A DNA stretch of 64,000 nt, taken from the NCBI GenBank assembly GCA_019914945.1, contig CM034104.1, positions 13,566,046 through 13,630,045 on the forward strand. The letters are read 5' to 3'. Shown here piece after piece: positions 12,401 to 26,885 of this stretch; position 1 is the stretch's first letter; each line of letters begins with the position of its first letter. The notes beneath the pieces were generated by a model. That model did not search any database. It saw only the letters and a program-made list of their open reading frames with translations, and was not told where the DNA came from. Source of the DNA: Typha latifolia (Eukaryota > Streptophyta > Magnoliopsida > Poales > Typhaceae). The position numbers and the translations under genes were made by a program.

Positions 12401-15400
12401 TTATCTTGTGTGAGCATTACCACTATAGTATGTTTGGAACAACACTTATCACTTCATTGTTGTTTTGTTCTTTATACATTTACATGCTCCATCTGCAACA
12501 ATGAAGTTGATTGCCATTAAGGCTTCTTGTGAACCTATCTATATTTGAATTTTTTTTTTCTGGAAATTATGTAAAACACTAAAATGTGAGCATACAGTTC
12601 TGACCACTTTGAAATCCAGTGTTTGATTTTGCAAAATTAGTTGGTCTGAAATGTTTGTATCATCTTTTTTCTGATATATTTTCGTCCATCTTGACTTGTC
12701 ATATTAGGATGTGTAGTAGCATTTGTAATGGGAACTTGATAGTTGATACTGTAATGTACTAGTTAATAACTAAATGTGGTTTTGTGATATTGCCTATTAT
12801 TTTCTCTCTTTTTTCTGCCTCTTTATCAGCTATGGAACCAAGATTTTACTCTCAGACTTCTTTTAATTTGTTTATTTGATGTACTTGCTTGCGGTTCTAG
12901 ACTTATAGTAGCACTGCCATTTATGGATATATATTATATAATTCATGTAAACTAAAATGAAGCAATCTTCATGTACATGCACAGGGGAAGATATAAAATT
13001 TGTTTTCTATTCTTGCTTATTTTGTTCTCTTCATTTTCACGTTCCCATTTCATTTGATTTTTTTGTTGATTAATACTTTTGATCAGTCTCTCAGCTATTG
13101 CCCAGAAAAGACCTTCCTTTTATGGACGTATATTGCCTGCTTTACTCTGTTTGGATCCAGCAAGTTCTATCATCAGAGTGCGAATCCCAGGTGCTCACCA
13201 TGCCCTGAAGAATGCCTTTGTGGGATTCCTGAAATGTACACATGCAAGTGCTGAACCGGTAATTTGTTTATTTTCTCTAGAGCTTGATGCTAGTTCTCTC
13301 TGGTAATATATTGTAGTTGAAGAATGTGAGACTTAAACATAAAGTGTTTCCGTTCTAGGGCTTTTCCATTTTGTTTGTTGCAACTTGGTTCTAATGCCAA
13401 GATAACTTTCTCTTCAGTCATAATTTTTTTTTCTCCCCCCAACCCCACCCATCTTGTCGCGGTACTTTTCTTGTGTAGCTAACTTGTCCTTATAAGGAGA
13501 AAAACATGAGCTTATCCAACGATAGCTGTGCATGCCGATGGTGTATCTGCACGTGGCACGAGGGGTGTCGCACGACACCCTTTCTAGCAGTTTCTGTGCG
13601 ACACCCTTTCTAGCAGTTTCGCTAGTCGCCATCGACCTCGTCGTCGAGCTCGCCGCTCGTCGCCATCTCCGTCTCTCCCCAAGCTCGAGGCACCACTCGC
13701 ACCCATCAGTTGCTCTAGCTCGAGGAGGAAGAAAGGGGCAGCAGGTCGGATTGATTAAAAACTTAAGTTGCGGATCAGCACGGCGGCGAGCGACGACAAT
13801 GAGCGGGGAAGGGTGAAGGTGAGTAGTCTCCCTCATTTTTCCTCGTCCATTATTGCGACACGGCCGGCAATTGCCACGGCACGTGCCCTACCGACCGGTG
13901 GTTGGCACGGGCTATGCCTGCGGCACGATCATCTTTGAGCTTAACAACTAATGCCTATGAAAAGTGAAAACAGTGTGCCTTACGTTTAGTTTCTGATTGT
14001 ATTCAAATGCATCTTTTCTTGGTTTACATACTCTATTTGTATCCTCTAGAAAAGAAAAGAACATATTTGGATGCAAATTCTCTATATCCTTTGACAGATT
14101 ATTTTAGGCATTGCTACATTTTGCCTTAGCTTTTGGGATGGACATATGATTGTTTTTGAAAATCTGTTTAAATGATAATTAGAAACTTATATCCTATAAT
14201 AAGTGGCAGGTCTAACAGGTACCTCCTTTTTTCTCTTCAAGTTTCACTTGTACATCTGATGCCAGAGTTAGATGTAATCAATAGTATGATATTTTATTTC
14301 AAGTTGATTCTACAATTGAAATTTGTTCCTCCTTTTCATTATGCATTTGCGTTTGCATTGGTCATTTTGAATCACAATTGATAGTCTTACCTTTTCCCCT
14401 TCTTTGTGTTATTTGTCCTCATTTGTGTTAAATTCTTTGTAAACTCAATTCGACTGAGAGACAATTTTGAAGTAACTAGCTGCTTATTCTTCTTTTCTTT
14501 GTAGATCATCTTAAATTTAATTAGGACAGAAACAACCTAATTCAAGTTTCTTTTTTTATCTTCAGTGGCGTGCACGGTTGCTAGAAGCTCTAAAAGCTAT
14601 TGATGCTGGTGAGTTGGCAGAACAGACAGCTGAGCTCAGTAAGAGCTCTGGAGGCCAATCTTTTAGTACAGAAGAAGCTTTACCAACAAGAGTATGTTGA
14701 ATATATATAATATTTAATTATTTGTCTTCTTTATCCGGTCTTTCTGCCTTCCCTTCTTTTTAATCATGTTGAATGTCTATATCTGCCTATCTGGTATGTT
14801 TAGAGTTTAGAATGTCTTTAAATAATTGCAGGACAACAATATATCATTGCAAGCATGTGAGGAGGCAAGCAGTGACCATGGGCGTAAAAGACATATGATT
14901 GAAGAAATTAGTGATGAAGATGATGCTGTTTCTGGTAAAAAAATTAGGAAAACAATAACATTAGGTCGGGAAAGCGCGAACGGGACAATTCAGTCAACTC
15001 CTGATTCAGTTGGCGTACCTTCTGTTAGTTCTGTTGCTTTTAGAGACGGAAATTCTGAAGCTGTACATCAACTAGTCAGTATGTTTGGTGCATTAGCCGC
15101 CCAAGGTGACAAAGCTGCTGGGTCATTAGAGATTCTCTCTTCAAGTATTTCCTCTGACTTGCTAGCCGAGGTGGTAATGGCTAATATGCAACACCTTCCA
15201 TCAGCTTGTCCTAGAGAAGATGGAGTGGAAGAATGCATTGCTGGTAGGGGATATTCCTCTGGTCTGGTTGGCGACAGTATGCCTCCTCTACAGCCATCTG
15301 CACTCACTTCAGATAATATTACCTTGTCAAGTTCATTTCCTCTGATAGCATCACTATTGAAGGTTAGGTTTTTAATTTCACATGATACTAGTGAAAGCTG

Positions 15401-18400
15401 GCTTTGAACTTATATAAAAGTGTTCCATTTTTTAATGACACCTCCTTTTTTCTGAAACTGTTTGTTTGAAATTTGATGTTGTTTTAGCTTTCCTTCACTT
15501 GCAGAAAATCTACCAAAGTGATGGAGAGCAAGTATTATCAAGTGCTGAGGCAACTCTAGTAACTTCTGTTGCTGGTGCCGGTACTGGTACTCAAGCAGTA
15601 TCTGTTAGTTTTAATGCTTCCAATTTACTGGTTTCCCCTGTTGAAGAAGATAGTAAGTCGGCTCTTCCATTAGATTTAGAAACATCAGAGAGTAAAATAC
15701 CTGGTCTGGCTTGTACTAGCTTGTTGGATGAAATCCAAGAATCATCAGAAGCTTCTCATACTTCTATTTCTAAGTGGCAAGAAACAAGTACAGTGCCTAA
15801 TGTCAGTTTAGTTAGTACATTACCTTCTGATGTTACTTCAACTAACTACTTGGCTACACATCCTTCAGAAGCCCAGAGTCCAAGATTAACTGTTTCAGAT
15901 GCAAGCCAAGCACCCTCTTCAGCTTCTGTTGTTGTTAATTCCCAATATGTTCTACCAAAGTTGCATGTGACTAACATCAACCTTAGTGATGAAGACAAAG
16001 ATTTTCTACAGAAAGAGGCTTTTGTGCGAATTCTTAATGCGGACAAGCAAGTAGCAGTTTCTGCTGGATCACATGCCCGTTTTCCCTTGCTTGCTCACCT
16101 GGGTGTTGAGGTAAATACAATCTCTTATAAGCTTCCTAAGTTCCTTTTTAATTTTTAATTTCAGTATGTGGGTTTATATCAGCTGTTTTATATTCACAGT
16201 TAAGTTTTTTGATCCAGATGCTTCGCTATTTTGCCCCATGCTTTGTGGGATCAGCAACTTTTACCTTATGCAAGTAAATTGTTGTCGCTATTGTCTCGAT
16301 TGTAAATGAGTTGTCAAATGTCTCTGCTTTCTATTTTTTTAAGGCATAATATTTACAAAATGTATTATTTACTAACAAAAACTTATGCTCTTTTTATGAA
16401 GTGCATTTCTTAGTAATTATCAAAGTATTCATTGTGTAGGATTCATATATTTTTTTGAAGTCAACTTTGATGATTAGCTCAGTCTTTTCTTATACAATAT
16501 AACAGTTAACAGGCTAGGCATGTAGTGTCATGGCCTTTTCAGGGTTATCTTAGATTAGCATGCAACAATGTTCAGCTTTTTTCAGGTTGAGTTTTGGTGC
16601 AAGCCCATGGGCAACAATACTCTGCCTTGCTTTGCTGGTGCATAAGCTGCTTAGGTTTAAAGAGATTCTCACTTCCCAGCATGAGATGGTGTGAATTAGC
16701 TGATCACAAGATCACATTATTTTGATTGTCATGGATCGATCATATGGATGATCATGTAACTGGCAGAGAAGCAGCAAAAGCTTGTACTGGCTATAGCTGG
16801 AGAGATTAGAAGATGCTATTTCGCTATCGAAATTCTCTATTTGTTGACATGAGATGTAGCATATGCTTGCAAGTTGCAATAATCATATGAAAAGTTCTTT
16901 CAGCTAGATGTTGAATTATTGAATGTACATTTGGTTTCTGGACATGCATATCCGTGTTGGTTCTCATTGTTGTGTTACTTTATCTTGCAATTTAGAGATT
17001 ATTTATACGGTATAATCATTATGTGTACCGGTAGTGGCATTATGTTTGTCATTAGAGATTGATGTTCTAGTATATTGTATGTTGACCATCTTGCTTGCAC
17101 CTTTTAATTGATAAATCATCTGTTTCTGTAGTTTCCACTGGCATTGGATGCGTGGGAGCTTCTACAAAAGCATGTTCTGTCTGATTATATGAATCATGAG
17201 GTAACTATAACATTTATTTTGGTTACCACATTTTTCTGCTGCATTATATATTATATGCTTCCTTATATTTTTATGGAAACTAAGAAACAATTATCAAAAT
17301 CATTCTTCCACTATTAAATGGTTTAAGTCCGTCGACTTATTCTTTGTTGACCCCTTTGGTTGCTGCTTGTATTCAGATGCTATTCTATTAAATTAAGATC
17401 AACTGCATTTTATATGTGCATAAACCTGTCAAAGGATTTTCTTACGAATGTATCTTTCAATTGAAGGTGCAATAAATTTATCTGCATATTTTTTTTTCAC
17501 TCGATATAACAGTATATACATGTGAAAGTGATGCATTTATAAAGACATGCAACAAAACAAAGCATCTCACCAAATTCAGCTGCCTTCTAGAATATTGCTA
17601 TGGTCTGTTAATTGTTTTGGTCTTTATTTCTTGCCTCATGATTCAAATTTACTTATTGAGGTGATCTACTAACTATTTCTTCACAGTATATGTCAATCGG
17701 GAGAATTCTCGTGCTAACCATGTTATTTTCCCTGATGATATTTCCTTTTTCTTGCAAAATGCTCCAAGTTTCTGACTTCTATCTAATTCATTCAGGGGCA
17801 CGAGTTGACATTGCGTCTCCTGTACAGGTTATATCGGGAGACAGAGCAGGACCAAGACTTCTTTTCATCCAGAACGGCTATGTCAGTTTATGAAAATTTT
17901 CTTCTGACTGTGGTATGTCTATTGTCTTGATCTTCCTCTTTTAACTTCATTGTAAAATGCATTCTTAATTCATATTATGTCTATAGGCAGAAGCCCTTCG
18001 TGACAAATTTCCAGCCTCAGATAAATCACTTGGTAGGTTGCTTGGCGATGCGCCATACTTACCTGAAGGCATATTGAAGCTGTTACAGGGCTTGTGTTCT
18101 CCTGAGAGTCGCGAGAAATATGATAAGGATTTACAAAGTGGTGACCGAGTTACTCAAGGTCTTAGCGCTGTTTGGGGTCTTATCTTGCAAAGACCTTCAA
18201 ATCGAGATAGGTGCCTCCTGATTGCTTTGCAGGTACTTATGTTTGCACAGTGATGGAACTTATATAGGTACATCGACATCTATCTATATCACTCTGACTA
18301 AAAGGAACTTTTGATACATATCAAGCTATCAAGAATTCAAGATTCTCCACAGTACTTTCTTTCCTCGTTATAATACAACAACCACACAATATATTTGGAG

Positions 18401-20169
18401 TTGGTTATGTGGATCCTTTTCCTCCTTCCATTCTCTTCTTATAAGTAATTTACTAACATTACTCCACATGCAATGAAAATTTTCATTTTATTACCATTAA
18501 CTAAGTACTTTTTTTTAATTTTAGATTTTTTTCTGTATTTTTAAATAATATTTAGATTTTCATTTAATTAAAAATAGTTCGATTCGATCCGAGCGGCCAA
18601 TATGACCGATATGTATCATTTTTTTAGAAGGCCAATCCTGATCTTGATCCCGATTTTTCGAATTTTACTTTTGTCACTTTGAATGTTATGATCATATAAC
18701 TTATGCTAAATCAGTGCTGATGCTGCATCAAGCTCCAGAAGTTGATGCACAAGGCACTAGGGTGCATATCTATGTAATGTATCTACTGTCTGGTTTGAAA
18801 AATATTGTAAGATGAGTTCCAAGAAATTTTTCTAAACTATAATCTTGATATCTGTGCCTGAGCGTTTTCTTCTGCAGACAATTTTACAACCTTTTCCGAG
18901 TAAATCATAAAATAATTGAATTTAAAATATAAGAGTATAAAAGGTTTCTGTTTCTTCCTATGAACCTATCCTTATGATTCAGACCTCATTCTGTTTTACA
19001 ATCTTCGTACTAGCATCTTCTTTATTCAGTTTCTACATAATAGTATTTTTGACAGAGTGCAGTTCATCCTGTGGAGGAGGTGCGAATGAAGGCAATTCGA
19101 CTGGTATTCCTAAATCCTTCGCTGTTTGTAAAGGAAAATATTATTGGAGTACTTTTGTAATTCTGCTTATTTTCTGCTTACTCTCAGGTAGCAAATAAGT
19201 TATTTCCCATGGCAAGCATTTCAGAGAAAATCGAAGCCTTCGCTAGTGAAAAACTTGAGTCAATATTAAACGTCATTCCTGCAATGGAGTTAGCAGATGT
19301 GGGTGGATCTGCACTTGGAGTGCAAAAGGTTCATTTTGTATGCTCGCTAGTATTAGTCAACATCTTTTGTTTTTGGTGGCATCATATACTACTATGAGTA
19401 CTTGGTCATTCTCTTAAGGATAATGTAGTAAATAATGTTGGCTTAGAACCAAAATGAATGTAATTTCATCACATATTAGGTTTAACTAATTGTTAGCACT
19501 TACGTAGAAAATCTTTCAATTCAATCTTAATAAATTGGTGTATGTATAAAAGTTATATAGAACTATGGAATCAAAACTAGATATCAATGTCCCAGGTGTA
19601 AAAGTCGTTTCTCATTGTAATAGGAAAATGTTACCTATGATTCCTTATTTAACTTGAGTTACCTTACTTGTTGCGTATCATAATATCGGGACTTACTGTT
19701 CATCTGTTAAAATGTGCCTTTAAATAATACTTTATACCAAAGAATTGTCAGCCTTTTGCTCGAACTTCTTTCCTGTTTGTAGTAAAATGGGTTGGAGGAA
19801 TGTTTCCAAATCCAAAATTTTCCTGTTTGTTTTTATTTTATAGTAAAATGGGTCGGTATTTTCCACCTTGTGCTGATCGGCTCGTCTGTACTGATGCAGC
19901 CATTCTTGCTAACAACTATATAAGCGATCTGCTATGGCATTTATTTTTCTTCTTATTTGCTTATTTCACATTTATCCTAAGGTCCTAAACATTCATTTTC
20001 AATTTGTCTTAATCAAATTAGGATCAAATGATGTAACTCAATACATGCATCAGCTGGTGCAATGAATTGGCCATTTAGTTGCATCAGCCAATGTTGACAA
20101 CCAAATGCCCCCTAAGATGCAGCTCAATTTGACTCGGCTTAGATCGATTATATAACTTGTGTATTTTAC

Positions 20170-20212
<43 letters not shown>

Positions 20213-23200
20213 TAAACAGACATGCATATGTGATGTGTTTTGGTTTAGGCATCTAATACCTCAGTTAATGCACGTCTTTCTCAGTTTTCATTCTTTCTCC
20301 CATTTACATGTGCATCTTTCTTCGGAAGTATGCAAGCCTTTCCAGGCATGCACAATTCTCCCCAACGACTCTCTCTCTCTCTCATATTATTCCTGAACTA
20401 GCACGGTATTAGAGCAACTCAAGCTCCTGCTCTTCTAGTTCATCACGTGGTTGGGTTAAGGTTGAGCTATGCTCATGTTGATTACCAGAGGAGCTGAGCT
20501 CAACTCAGGTTGCTCTTGCTCAATTTTTGTTTGCACCTGAAAATCAAACTATTTAGCAAACATTCACCTTGAAATGCAATCCTTTAGCCTCCATTAGTTC
20601 AGTTCCAGCTGTGTGTAATTTGTGTGGAACTATTCTTGTATAAGGACTTTGAGACTTTAAATTTCCCATAGTATGCTACTCTGAAGTGCTATAATATATA
20701 TCCTGATTGATCATCTGTCTTAGAAACTTCTGCAGGAGGGTGACTTAGAAAAGTCCAATGATGGCAGTGAACATACTTCTGATAGCCAATTAGCCAAAAG
20801 TACAATATCTTCTTCAATCGCGGAGGCTCAGCGTTGCATGTCATTATATTTTGCCCTATGCACAAAGGTATATGATTTTGCAGCCACTTTAATCCCTAAA
20901 TGTGATTGTGGCTTACATCCTTTTGTAAGTCTGTCTTCAAATTTTCCAGTGTCAATTAATCTGTCATTATATTTATATTATTTATTTTGCAGAAACACTC
21001 CCTTCTCCGACAAATCTTTGCAATTTACAGGAGCATTCCAGAGGCTGCAAAGCAGGTTTGTGCAATTGACCTGCCTCTAGCATGTTTTTGATCCTTTCAT
21101 AACGGGAACTTTCATATGCATTCTATTGTTCACGTTCTCCTAATCATTTACATTGTGCAGGCAGTTCACCGCCATATTCCCATTCTGATTCGTACTATAG
21201 GCTTCTCATCTGAACTCCTTGGAATTATCTCAGATCCACCAGATGGAAGCGAAGGGCTCATCATGCAGGTTCTGTAATTTGCTGTTCTGATGTTGCTATC
21301 CTGGTCATTGTTATCTTAATTAGTCAATTTATTTCTTGTTATTGGTGGGATGCAAAATAAATAGTTGAAACTTGAAATGAAGTACTCTGATAATTTTGCC
21401 TTTAATGTTGAAAAGCAATAGAAAAGGAGGGATCATATTTTTCTCTTGCTGTTAATTTTGCTTTAAGATGTTACTTCAGTGTCATCTGAACATCTCTTAA
21501 AATTTGCTGTTTGAAATCACTATTGATAAATTGAACTAACAACTGGAGATGGTTTTGTCGTTCATGTGGAAAACAGGGTTCCCTCCATGAAGCTTGGAAA
21601 GATATACTAGTATTGTTTATCTGATTTGACTGACTATTTTCATGGCATTTTAGCAGGTTTTGCAGACACTGACAGACGGGGCAAACCCTTCTCAAGATTT
21701 GATTTCTTCTGTAAAGAAATTATATTCTAAATTGAAGGTAGCCTCAATTGTCTTCAAGATGAAACTTTATTATTTCTTCTCTTTCTTTCTTTGATATATG
21801 TTTTCTGGTTATTTGTGCAGGATGTGGAAATTCTCATTCCAATATTAACATTTCTGTCTAAAGATGAGGTTCCCTTCTTCTTTCCTCCTTTCTCTCTGAA
21901 ATGATTTTCTCCGTCATTCTATCACATATAGCTGCATATGCATGTAAATGCATGCAAAGACGCATAAGCAACTTCTCCCTTTCTGCAGTAGTTTCTTCTA
22001 ATTGCATGCATATTCTCAGTGTTTATTGCTATCCTTAAATTACATTAAGTACATCTTCATATCAAATCTACAATGTATGTTTTATCCAATTCAATTTGCC
22101 AACAATACTGCAATTGTTTCTTCTTTTTCCTTCTTGAAACTATTCTTCACATCTTCCCTCTAAAGGTAGTTACCCTTCATGGAAACTAATTTGTTTCTTG
22201 GTGTTGATGAAGCTAGTTGACAATTTGTAAGGAAAGCTAGATGTCTCTTGTTTTCTTATGTAATGTGAACCTACACATATCAAGGACAGTTCTTTCTCTT
22301 GCAGTTGCATACTTGCATCAATCCTCAACAGAGACTTGCTTACTGTGAAAATTGCAAGCAGAACTTCAACCGGTTCAGTAAAATGCATGCTTCAGTAGTA
22401 GTATAAAAAATTCCAAGAAAGTCATCAACCAGTATAGTTAACACATACATGCTAACAAATCTAGATAAGGTAACGGTTTGACATATATGCTGTCACACAT
22501 CTTTTCCATGAGGGTAATCAAACTTATGTTTCATACAAGAGGAATGAGGATAGAGACAACATTGTTTTTTTTTTCTAGGAATTTATGTGCTAAGCACTTG
22601 ACCTGCTCTTTTAAAAATATTCCCTAAGACATCATACAACATAGTTAGGATGGCATAGACAAATGAGTTTACTATGATTGGAGTTAAGCTTTAGCATTCT
22701 AAGTTTGCCGACATTATGTTTGTCTTTTATTTTTATTTCCATTAAATGTCAGCAATTGTTAAGTACAATTCAAGAAGTAAATTACTAGTCATGATGGGCA
22801 AATTAATTGTCTTCCAAAGTTCTAGGGCTATGGTAGTGATTTTTCTTGTTTGAACACGACGATCTCAAGTGTGGATACTATACAAGCTAAAGTTCCCTCA
22901 TGATGTAGCCTCCTTGCTGAATATCTTGTGGACTTTTAACATATTTGGCAATCTGAGATAATCAGTTGACCAAAATACTTAAATTGTTAGATGATGGATT
23001 GATAATGTATATCATACCTTTAAGACACCCTGTCATGTACCCCCTACACTGCATGTGGATAGATGAAAGACAATAGCTAATAGGTTGTGCGACCCTTCAT
23101 ATCGTACAAAATAAAGATTAATGGGAGCTAGATGAGATTGAAGTCAAAACCTCTAGAAAATGTGGCTTTGATATCATGGTAGATACTCTAGAAAATGCGG

Positions 23201-23899
23201 CTTTGATATCATGCTAGATACTCAATTGATTCAAAAGCTTAACTCGTTAGGTAATAAATTGACAATGCATATCATACCTTTAAGAGGCAGAAGTATGCTA
23301 TCTAGTCTTTCTTTCTAGATATGTAGTTATTAGATATCTTGAAATCCTTTTTGATTTTGGTAATTTTGTTTGAAGCCATTCTAGATATGCCTGCTTATTT
23401 TTCAGTATGTTCATTGTAAAATATTCTACCTTTTCATAGCTTTTTAAGTTCAATATTAATATATAACTATTTCGTCCTTTACGTCTGAATTGAATATCAT
23501 ACTAACTTGCTTTCCTCGAGTGCCTTGTAGATCCTCCCTGTCTTCCCTAATCTTGTCAAACTTCCACTGGACAAGTTCCAAGTTGCTCTCTCTTGTATGC
23601 TGCAGGTATGTTTCTTCATAGACCTGTTTATTTTTGCAAGTTCAAATGGTTGTTTCTTTGATGAATCTGTTGGTCATTATGTTCTTCCACATTATATATT
23701 GGACAATAAGCTTTAGAGTTCGTTTGTGCTCTTTGAAGTTTTGAGCTATTCTAAAAAACAATTCCGGATTGTATTTCTAGCTTTACCTTCATTTATCGGA
23801 CAACATCCCTATTGCACAAGTTATGATCCATCATCAGTTATAGTTTTACTAGAATGATGGTTGGACACTTTGACTTGATAACTCTAGCAGTATCTGCCC

Positions 23900-23934
<35 letters not shown>

Positions 23935-26885
23935 TCACAGAAGTGTGATGTTCATCTATTCAATTGGGTCATATGGATGTGAGGCATGTCAATAGTACCT
24001 TTACAACTGCACTATGGGAGTTCCTTCAGTTTCTTTGACATGCGGCATCAGTAAACAACACCAGTCAGCACAAGTGCACAACAATTATGGTTTATCATAG
24101 TAAAATATGCTATCTTAGATAGTTATATTACCATGATTTTATAGTAGAAAATGTTGTATTAGATTCTTCTGTCTTTTGTATGTTTTCTATTTCTTTTGGG
24201 TATTCAGTCCATAAAATTGCAAGTTGAGCTTGGTTCTACTCTTAGGCAGTATTCTGAGTATTGATTTGACCTGTAAATGATGACAGTTTGCAGTACCTTC
24301 AAATTATACATATTTCCTTGTTTTATAACAAACTGCTGCTTAGTTGTACACCTATGCATTATGATTGCTTCTTAATTGCATTCCTCCAGATACTGATGTT
24401 GGTTCAGCTGCTCTACGGTTATAGAATATTCTCCTATCATGTGTATAAGGATTACATATTTACATATCATCTGGTCCAAGTGTATCTGTACTATTGTAAT
24501 ATTTAACCTCTTGCAACATTTCTGTTTTTTCAGCCATTTTAAAATGTTGTCTCATCCTTTGAAATAAATGAACCATTGAAGTACTGTTTAATGTCTTATT
24601 CTTTTCTCTTTTCTTTTTTCCAACACCACAGAATGTTTGCTGCTTTATCCAATGAAATTGCTACTGTTTTACTGGTTTACCTTCAACTCTCAGTTTTGCT
24701 AATGGACAGTGAATTGGTTTGTGTTAAGAAGTTCATTGTCTACTTGCTTTATAAATTGGTTGTTTATTTATCTTCCTCCTATGACATTGACTTTGTTTAG
24801 TCTGAATCTCAATTTGTCTTCCATATAATGGCTCTTCAACTTCTTCTTTTTTCTTTCTGGGGCTTGTTTTAGGGATCAGCGCAGAGTGGCCCTTGCCTCA
24901 CTCTTTCTGAGGTTTTAATTGCTATTCATCGGATTGATCCTGAGAAAGAAGGAATTCCTCTAAAAAAGGTTGTTGTCCAAGCTTTCTTTTCTGTTTATAT
25001 CCTTTAACTCTTCTGGTTGCTATCTTTTTGTTAGCTAATCTTTAAGTGATGTAGGTTATCGATGCTTGCTCTGTTTGCTTTGAGCAAAAGGTCTTTTCCC
25101 AACAGGTTCTAGCAATGGCGTTAAATCAATTGGTATGTCTATCAGGATGAGGTCACCTGACATGATGTAGTCTTTTGCTGATAATATGATATAAACTTGA
25201 AAGAATTACTCAATTCTGCAGGTTGAACAGACACCTCTTCCTTTATTATTCATGCGAACTGTTATTCAAGCAATAGGTGTATTCCCTGCTCTGGTGAGTT
25301 CCTAAACCATCCTACTCCCACGTGGAGGTGTATAATATGCAAAATTGTATGGCATGTGCATCTCTAATCTATGAGCCTTTTTGCCAAATTGGAGAATTCT
25401 CAAGTCTTGCCCTGATTTATACTGGGTTAGGAGGTCCGATTTACTACTGTCGGCGGCTCATTGGCCAGGTGGCTTGCTGAGTACTCTTACTGTGCTGGTA
25501 TATTGTTAGCACAGTATGTCAACATGGATTCTGCCGCCTAACAATTAAAATCCTTGACATGGATGAACATTTCTTTTGTAAAAATGTTATGACTGTTCAT
25601 ATTTTTAGTCTTTTCTGGTTCAGACTTTTTATGTTACGAATGTAGTACAATTTATTGTTGAGCTTATTTTCCAGGTAGATTTTGTGATGGAGATTATGTC
25701 ACGGCTTGTAAGCAAGCAGGTAGTCAAGTTTTCATATCAAAGAGAAAATTTTGAGTGATGGGACATCGTTTAACTTTTTTCTTGAACCTTTTCGAATATT
25801 GTGTTGCTGCAGATATGGAAATACCCAAAGTTATGGGTGGGATTCTTGAAGTGTTGTATACAGACAAAACCTCAGTCTTATAGTGTGCTGCTGCAGGTTG
25901 GTTTACTTGCAATCCAATATTCATTATTTTGTGGTGCATTCTCCTGTGGTATATCTTTTGAAAGTAGCAATTGGAGCTAATTTAAAAATTAGCAGGTGAG
26001 AAATGAAGGTGGTTGATTTTCTAATGCAGGACAAGTTTATATTGAATCAACTAAACTATAATATTATATCAGTCTAGTCGGCAACTTAAAATATTTTTGT
26101 AGGAAAAGAGGCATGATAGATAATGATTTTTTGTGAAGCTTGAATTTATTGCTACGAGTTCTTACTTTTCTGTTAAATATTAGGTATAAATAACTAATAA
26201 TGATGTAATGTTAGTAGTATTAATGGATTTTTATAGTGGGTGGTGAGAATGCATGAACTCAGATCTTATTAGTTTTGATTTATTAAATCAGTTTAGATAT
26301 ATTTGGTCAATGGCAGATGCCTTTCGTCTCCTATTTGGTCTGTGTTCTGAAAAAGCATTCTAAATTACTATGGGATATTCCGATTAAAAACAGCCTTTTT
26401 ATAAGGTGAATAGAAAAACAAGTTATTTATCTTATTATGTTTTTTTGGTTACCTTTGCATATGATTTTAGTTTAATTCATTTCTCAGTGATATCTAACAT
26501 AGTTATTCTATCAATTCAATGCACTATTATTGGGTTTAACAGCTACCAGCTCCACAACTAGAAAATGCATTGAACAGAAATCCACAGCTGAAGCCTTCTT
26601 TGGTTGATCATGCTAGCCAGCCAAACATACGCTCGACTCTTCCTAGGTCAGCTCTATTCACTTGTTCCTTCTGTACATATATTATCTCCACGCAGAGGAG
26701 AACTGTAGTATTATCTTGAATTCGGATATGTTGGTTGTAGGTCTACCCTGGTAGTTTTAGGACTGCTGCAAGATTCACAAGCTTCAGGCCAAGTGCAGAC
26801 CAGCCAAAGTCAGGTAGCAGATACTAGTAGCTCTGCCGCAGATGTTGCCACAGAAGTAACTCAAGAATCTACTGCTATAAGCTAA
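9415..26885 (+). CDS. ESP4: Symplekin/Pta1 homologue (ESP4-like mRNA 3'-end processing scaffold), 27 exons
   Basis: Symplekin scaffolds the cleavage/polyadenylation machinery in the nucleus; Arabidopsis ESP4 mutants alter 3'-end formation and silencing (family knowledge). Exons: 9415-9617, 10303-10462, 11672-11764, 11849-11960, 12095-12257, 13087-13258, 14566-14691, 14832-15362, 15505-16110, 17132-17200, 17796-17912, 17987-18232, 19056-19103, 19188-19328, 20736-20867, 20993-21055, 21161-21268, 21657-21737, 21821-21868, 23531-23605, 24873-24968, 25055-25132, 25222-25293, 25675-25719, 25813-25896, 26543-26646, 26741-26885. All have GT-AG borders and join to 1305 residues without a stop. The N-terminal HEAT region (about 20-300) includes [12 protein letters not shown] Ser-rich, low-complexity middle follows, and the conserved symplekin C-terminal domain lies near residues 850-1220 ([12 protein letters not shown], LYSLWxLI-like and [12 protein letters not shown] segments). 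The start at 9415 is the first in-frame ATG; an extension from 9355 would need a TTG start. Some single junctions could differ, for example exon 18 at 21654 versus 21657. Confidence 0.93.
13530..13935. repeat. GC-rich insertion in ESP4 intron 6, probable transposon fragment
   Basis: The block is sharply GC-rich inside an otherwise AT-rich intron (13259-14565). It begins with a small hairpin (ggtgtcg-ca-cgacacc, 13564-13579) and a 26-base tandem duplication of cgacaccctttctagcagttt (from 13573 and 13599). It has open frames on both strands, but none resembles a known protein. The composition step and internal repeats suggest an inserted element; no terminal repeats were identified. Confidence 0.5.
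20170..20213. repeat. (AAT)n microsatellite
   Basis: About 14 uninterrupted AAT units lie in ESP4 intron 14. Confidence 0.95.
22984..23290. repeat. Retroelement-derived repeat in ESP4 intron 19
   Basis: A 35-base unit is tandemly duplicated (23151-23185 and 23186-23220, about two mismatches). Each copy contains ggctttgatatcatg, which resembles the complement of the copia primer-binding site (ggctctgataccatg) with two C-to-T changes. A second pair, about 42 bases long and ending atatcatacctttaaga, lies at 22984-23025 and 23244-23285. The layout looks like a decayed LTR-retrotransposon end in reverse orientation. Confidence 0.5.
23901..23931. repeat. (AT)n microsatellite
   Basis: About 15 TA units occur in the intron between ESP4 exons 20 and 21. 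Confidence 0.95.

Noticed and set aside
13414..13836. Open frames on both strands in ESP4 intron 6
   Set aside because: They arise from a GC-rich inserted block and resemble no known protein; kept only as a repeat feature.
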